A stretch of DNA of 36,470 nucleotides from Pseudogulbenkiania sp. Its GTDB lineage: Bacteria > Pseudomonadota > Gammaproteobacteria > Burkholderiales > Chromobacteriaceae. Positions 34,001 to 36,470 of the stretch are shown here, one piece after another (the stretch's first letter is position 1; each line of letters opens with the position of its first letter). The position numbers were made by a program, and so were the translations under genes. The stretch is from the NCBI GenBank assembly GCA_018260425.1, contig JAGLBD010000008.1, positions 1 through 36,470 of the forward strand. Direction: 5' to 3'. The notes under the pieces were generated by a model. The model saw nothing but the letters and a program-made list of their open reading frames with translations, was not told where the DNA came from and made no database searches.

Positions 34001-34978
34001 TCAGTGCTGTGGCATGGCCATAATCACCTTTTGCAAGGTGGACGAGACCCGTTGGTGTACCGGGTCGGCATTCTGCCGTGGGTGCCAAAGCTGCTCGATG
34101 GTGATGTCGGGTGGTTCGCCATGCAGGCGTGCGACCGCAAGGCGTGCGTCGAAACGCCGCAGGGCCGGGGCAATGGCGTGGGGCAGAATGGCGATTGCGC
34201 CCAGCCGTTCCAATAGCGAGGGGAGCGCCAGCAGGCTGGAGGTACTGACAATGACCGGTGCAGTCATGCCTTGTTCCGCCAGCCATTGATCGATTTTGCG
34301 CAAGCTTTCTCCCGCATAGCTATGACCGATGCGGGGTAGTCCGGCGAGTCGGGACGGGTGTGCCATGTCCGGCAGGCTGACTTTGCCCGGGTGGTAGAAG
34401 CCGACATAGGCGCTGTTGTAGAGGTGCTGGCGAGCCAGCTTGTCCGGGCACTCCGGAAAATAGCCCACCGCGCTGTCTATCCTGCCGGTTTCCAGTGCCG
34501 CCGGCACATCGCCGGAGCGCATGGCCAGCACTTCCAGCACAAGGCCAGGGAGACTGTCGCGCAGTGCAGCGGCGAGGTCCGGCAATAGAGCCGCTTCCAG
34601 CAAGTCCGGCATGGCCAGCCGGTACTGTCCCTGATAGGCGAGGGCATCGAAAGGTTGCTCCGGGCACAGCAGGGCTTGCCCTTGGGCGAGCCAGTCGGCC
34701 AGCGGTTGGCGCAGTGACTCGGCCAGTGGCGTCAACACCATTTCGCGGCCATAGCGGCAGAGCAATTCGTCCGCAAGGATCTCCCTCAGACGCTTGAGAA
34801 TGTGGCTGACGGCCGGTTGCCCAAGGCAGAGCTGGTCGGCACTGAGGCTGACGCTGCGGGTGGTCAGCAGGCTATGCAGCACCACCAGATTGTTCAGGTC
34901 GAGTCGTCGCAGCAAGACGCTATTTATATTATTCATATTGATATTTTGCATTGAAAGTATTGATTTTATTAATGCCAA
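34001..34978 (-). CDS. LysR-family transcriptional regulator
   Basis: A 325-residue LysR regulator. The N-terminal winged helix-turn-helix is LDLNNLVVLHSLLTTRSVSLSADQLCLGQPAVSHILKRLREIL (about residues 26-70), and the rest is the effector domain of two Rossmann-like lobes. The start is uncertain: TTG at 34978 follows a strong AGGAGG, while ATG at 34951 or 34936 have none but would leave the inverted repeat at 34956-34982 free as operator. Divergent from the MFS gene with only 44 bases between from the TTG. It ends 142 bases before the nucleoside transporter, which it may also regulate. The inducer is unknown. Confidence 0.88.
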   Translation of the reverse strand: MALIKSILSMQNINMNNINSVLLRRLDLNNLVVLHSLLTTRSVSLSADQLCLGQPAVSHILKRLREILADELLCRYGREMVLTPLAESLRQPLADWLAQGQALLCPEQPFDALAYQGQYRLAMPDLLEAALLPDLAAALRDSLPGLVLEVLAMRSGDVPAALETGRIDSAVGYFPECPDKLARQHLYNSAYVGFYHPGKVSLPDMAHPSRLAGLPRIGHSYAGESLRKIDQWLAEQGMTAPVIVSTSSLLALPSLLERLGAIAILPHAIAPALRRFDARLAVARLHGEPPDITIEQLWHPRQNADPVHQRVSSTLQKVIMAMPQH

Positions 34979-34982
34979 TACT
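34956..34982. promoter_or_regulatory. LysR-type inverted repeat between the divergent genes
   Basis: AGTATTG (34956-34962) and CAATACT (34976-34982) are a perfect seven-base inverted repeat with a 13-base spacer. The left arm is part of TATTGATTTTATT (34958-34970), which recurs in the same orientation at 33946-33958 upstream of the nucleoside transporter. It fits a LysR-type operator for the regulator and the divergent MFS gene. Confidence 0.6.
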
Positions 34983-35022
34983 CCTCCTAGACTGGGTTTT
35001 TGACAACCCGCTTGTGTCGATC

Positions 35023-36470
35023 ATGTCGTGTTCCTCTTCCTTGATGTCCTCACCCGGGCGGAATGCCCGGCCCGGTTTTGCCTTGATCGTGTCCATCATG
35101 CTGGTGGCCTCCGTGGAATTTTTGCAAAACGGTATGCTCAATGTTGCAGCCAGTCAGATTATGGGGAGTATTGGCGCCGGGCCGGAGCCATTCAGTCATG
35201 CCGCCATGGTCTATGCCGGATGTGCGGTGATTGCCTTGTTCCATCACGATTGGCTGGCGGCGCGGTTTGGCAGCCGTCGTCTGGTCGCGATCTCGCTGGG
35301 CTTGTTTGCCATCGGTGCGGTGATTTGTGCCATGTCATACACGCCGGGAATGTTTATTATCGGACGCGCCGTGCAAGGGACGGGCGGCGCCGCATTTTTT
35401 ACCGCGACGCGAGTCGAAGTGCAGCACTTGCCCCAGTCACGGCGCGTGCCGGCCTTGTTGTGTTTTGGCTACGCCTTGCTGCTGGGCTCGGCCTTGGGGC
35501 CACTGCTGGCCGGGCTTGCGCTGCAGTATGGTAGCTGGCACTGGATATTTCTCGGGCTGGTGCCCTTCGCTGGTGTGGCAGGTGCGTCATTGAGCGTCTG
35601 GCCGCGCCGCGCCGGACATGCCGCCTGTCGCGCTCCCTCGCTCACGTCATGGTTGGCGTTGGCGGGTGGTGGATTCGTACTGCAGTGGTTGATTCAGCAG
35701 GCCCCCTATGTGTTTTTCGGGGAGCGAGGTATCTGGTTGGCGGTTGCACTGTGTTTTGCGGCGATCGGTTTGGTGCTGGTGATTGGCTGGCGGGAGGGGG
35801 TGCGGCGGTCCTTGTTCCGCCAATCGCGCTATGTACTGGGCCTGGGGTGCTATTTCGTCTGCTACTGTCTGGTGGCCGCCAACAATTACGTCATGCCTGT
35901 GCTGATTCAGCAAGTCTTTGACTACGACTGGATGCATACCGGGCTGTTGCTGTCGGTCAGTTTCTTCGCCGGGATCGGCATGGCCAGTCTCTATGCGCTG
36001 GCCATGTTGCGCGGCTGGGTGACAGGCTTGCGCTGGCCGCTGGTGATGGCGGCCTTGCTGCTGGCCGGCTATGGGATGGCCATGACCATGTTGAGCACGG
36101 AGGCAAGCCTGTTGCGACTCGGCGCCAATTTGATGCTCAACGGCGCTTTCATGTCGCTCTTCATCATTGCGGTTGCGCAGGCGACGTTTCGCGATCTGGA
36201 CGGCGAGGTATTTCCGACAGCTTATCAGATCAAGAACATCGTGCGACAGGTCGCCATTTCCGGCGCGGTTGCCGGGAGTACGGTTTTTCTGCAATGGCGC
36301 AATGCCTTGCATTACAGCCGGCTGGGCGAGGGCGTTACCGCAGGGAATCCCGCCTTTGTCGCGATGATGGAGTCCTTGGGGCAGGCTATGCCGAATCAGG
36401 GGCAGGCAGTCTGGATGGCACAGTTGGTCAAGGAACTGATGCGCCAGTCAATGTTGTTGTCGTGTCTGGA
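35023..36470 (+). CDS. MFS transporter (DHA2-like), truncated by window end
   Basis: An open frame of 482 codons without stop at the window edge. It reads as a drug/proton antiporter-type MFS permease: helix 1 VSIMLVASVEFLQNGMLNVAASQIM, the HHDWLAARFGSRRLVAISLG loop (motif A), GRAVQGTGGAAFFTATRV, and further helices to LLSCLE at the edge. Layout and length suggest the 14-helix DHA2 group. The start is probably ATG at 35023; GTG at 35014 and ATG at 35044 are other options, and none has a good Shine-Dalgarno site. Divergent from the LysR gene, its likely regulator. The substrate cannot be told. Confidence 0.85.
   Translation, partial: MSCSSSLMSSPGRNARPGFALIVSIMLVASVEFLQNGMLNVAASQIMGSIGAGPEPFSHAAMVYAGCAVIALFHHDWLAARFGSRRLVAISLGLFAIGAVICAMSYTPGMFIIGRAVQGTGGAAFFTATRVEVQHLPQSRRVPALLCFGYALLLGSALGPLLAGLALQYGSWHWIFLGLVPFAGVAGASLSVWPRRAGHAACRAPSLTSWLALAGGGFVLQWLIQQAPYVFFGERGIWLAVALCFAAIGLVLVIGWREGVRRSLFRQSRYVLGLGCYFVCYCLVAANNYVMPVLIQQVFDYDWMHTGLLLSVSFFAGIGMASLYALAMLRGWVTGLRWPLVMAALLLAGYGMAMTMLSTEASLLRLGANLMLNGAFMSLFIIAVAQATFRDLDGEVFPTAYQIKNIVRQVAISGAVAGSTVFLQWRNALHYSRLGEGVTAGNPAFVAMMESLGQAMPNQGQAVWMAQLVKELMRQSMLLSCL

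Noticed and set aside
1-36470. tRNA or rRNA genes, CRISPR arrays, insertion sequences, prophage genes
   Set aside because: I looked for cloverleaf ends, regularly spaced repeats, transposase or integrase motifs and phage structural genes and found none I could support.

Overview
The window is about 36 kb of fairly GC-rich, densely coding bacterial DNA. It looks like a betaproteobacterium of the order Neisseriales (Chromobacterium/Paludibacterium/Vogesella-like). This rests on the gene order rpsB-tsf-pyrH-frr-uppS-cdsA-dxr-rseP-bamA-skp-lpxD-fabZ-lpxA-lpxB-rnhB and on protein style; no database search was possible, so the genus is a guess.

Layout. 1-3142: a TSUP-type anion exporter (+), then three minus-strand genes: a secreted cupin, an unrecognised 184-residue protein and a nitronate-monooxygenase-like flavoenzyme. 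3218-18187: a small membrane ORF, then the long plus-strand housekeeping cluster. It runs from ribosomal protein S2 and EF-Ts through UMP kinase, ribosome recycling, undecaprenyl-PP and CDP-DAG synthesis, the first committed MEP step, site-2 protease, outer-membrane assembly (BamA, Skp) and lipid A synthesis (LpxD, FabZ, LpxA, LpxB), ending in RNase HII and a deoxyinosine glycosylase. These genes tie translation to envelope biogenesis. The cluster is subdivided by at least four intrinsic-terminator-like hairpins (after rpsB, tsf, pyrH and skp). 18282-18850: a small unknown protein coupled to a 2Fe-2S ferredoxin. 18889-20095: an HPP-family membrane protein divergent from a TetR regulator, with two tandem palindromes between them. 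20405-22382: a small membrane protein and an orphan, divergent FliD-like protein behind a good sigma-28 promoter match. 22595-28857: a minus-strand series with a glyoxalase-like VOC protein, a soluble lytic transglycosylase, an NDUFA9-like NAD-binding protein, a CCA-adding enzyme without a recognisable HD domain, and an M3 oligopeptidase. 29092-36470: a PAS sensor histidine kinase, an LplT-like MFS carrier, a concentrative nucleoside transporter with a structured leader, a LysR regulator, and a divergent MFS efflux gene cut by the window end.

The most interesting non-coding signals are: (i) a possible H-type pseudoknot in the rpsB leader whose second helix touches the Shine-Dalgarno sequence; (ii) a hairpin at the skp-lpxD junction that is both a terminator and a spacer between a strong Shine-Dalgarno and the lpxD start; (iii) a roughly 77-nt nested stem structure just before the nucleoside transporter ATG; and (iv) the sigma-28-like promoter of the orphan FliD-like gene. 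I saw no tRNA, rRNA, CRISPR array, insertion sequence or prophage.
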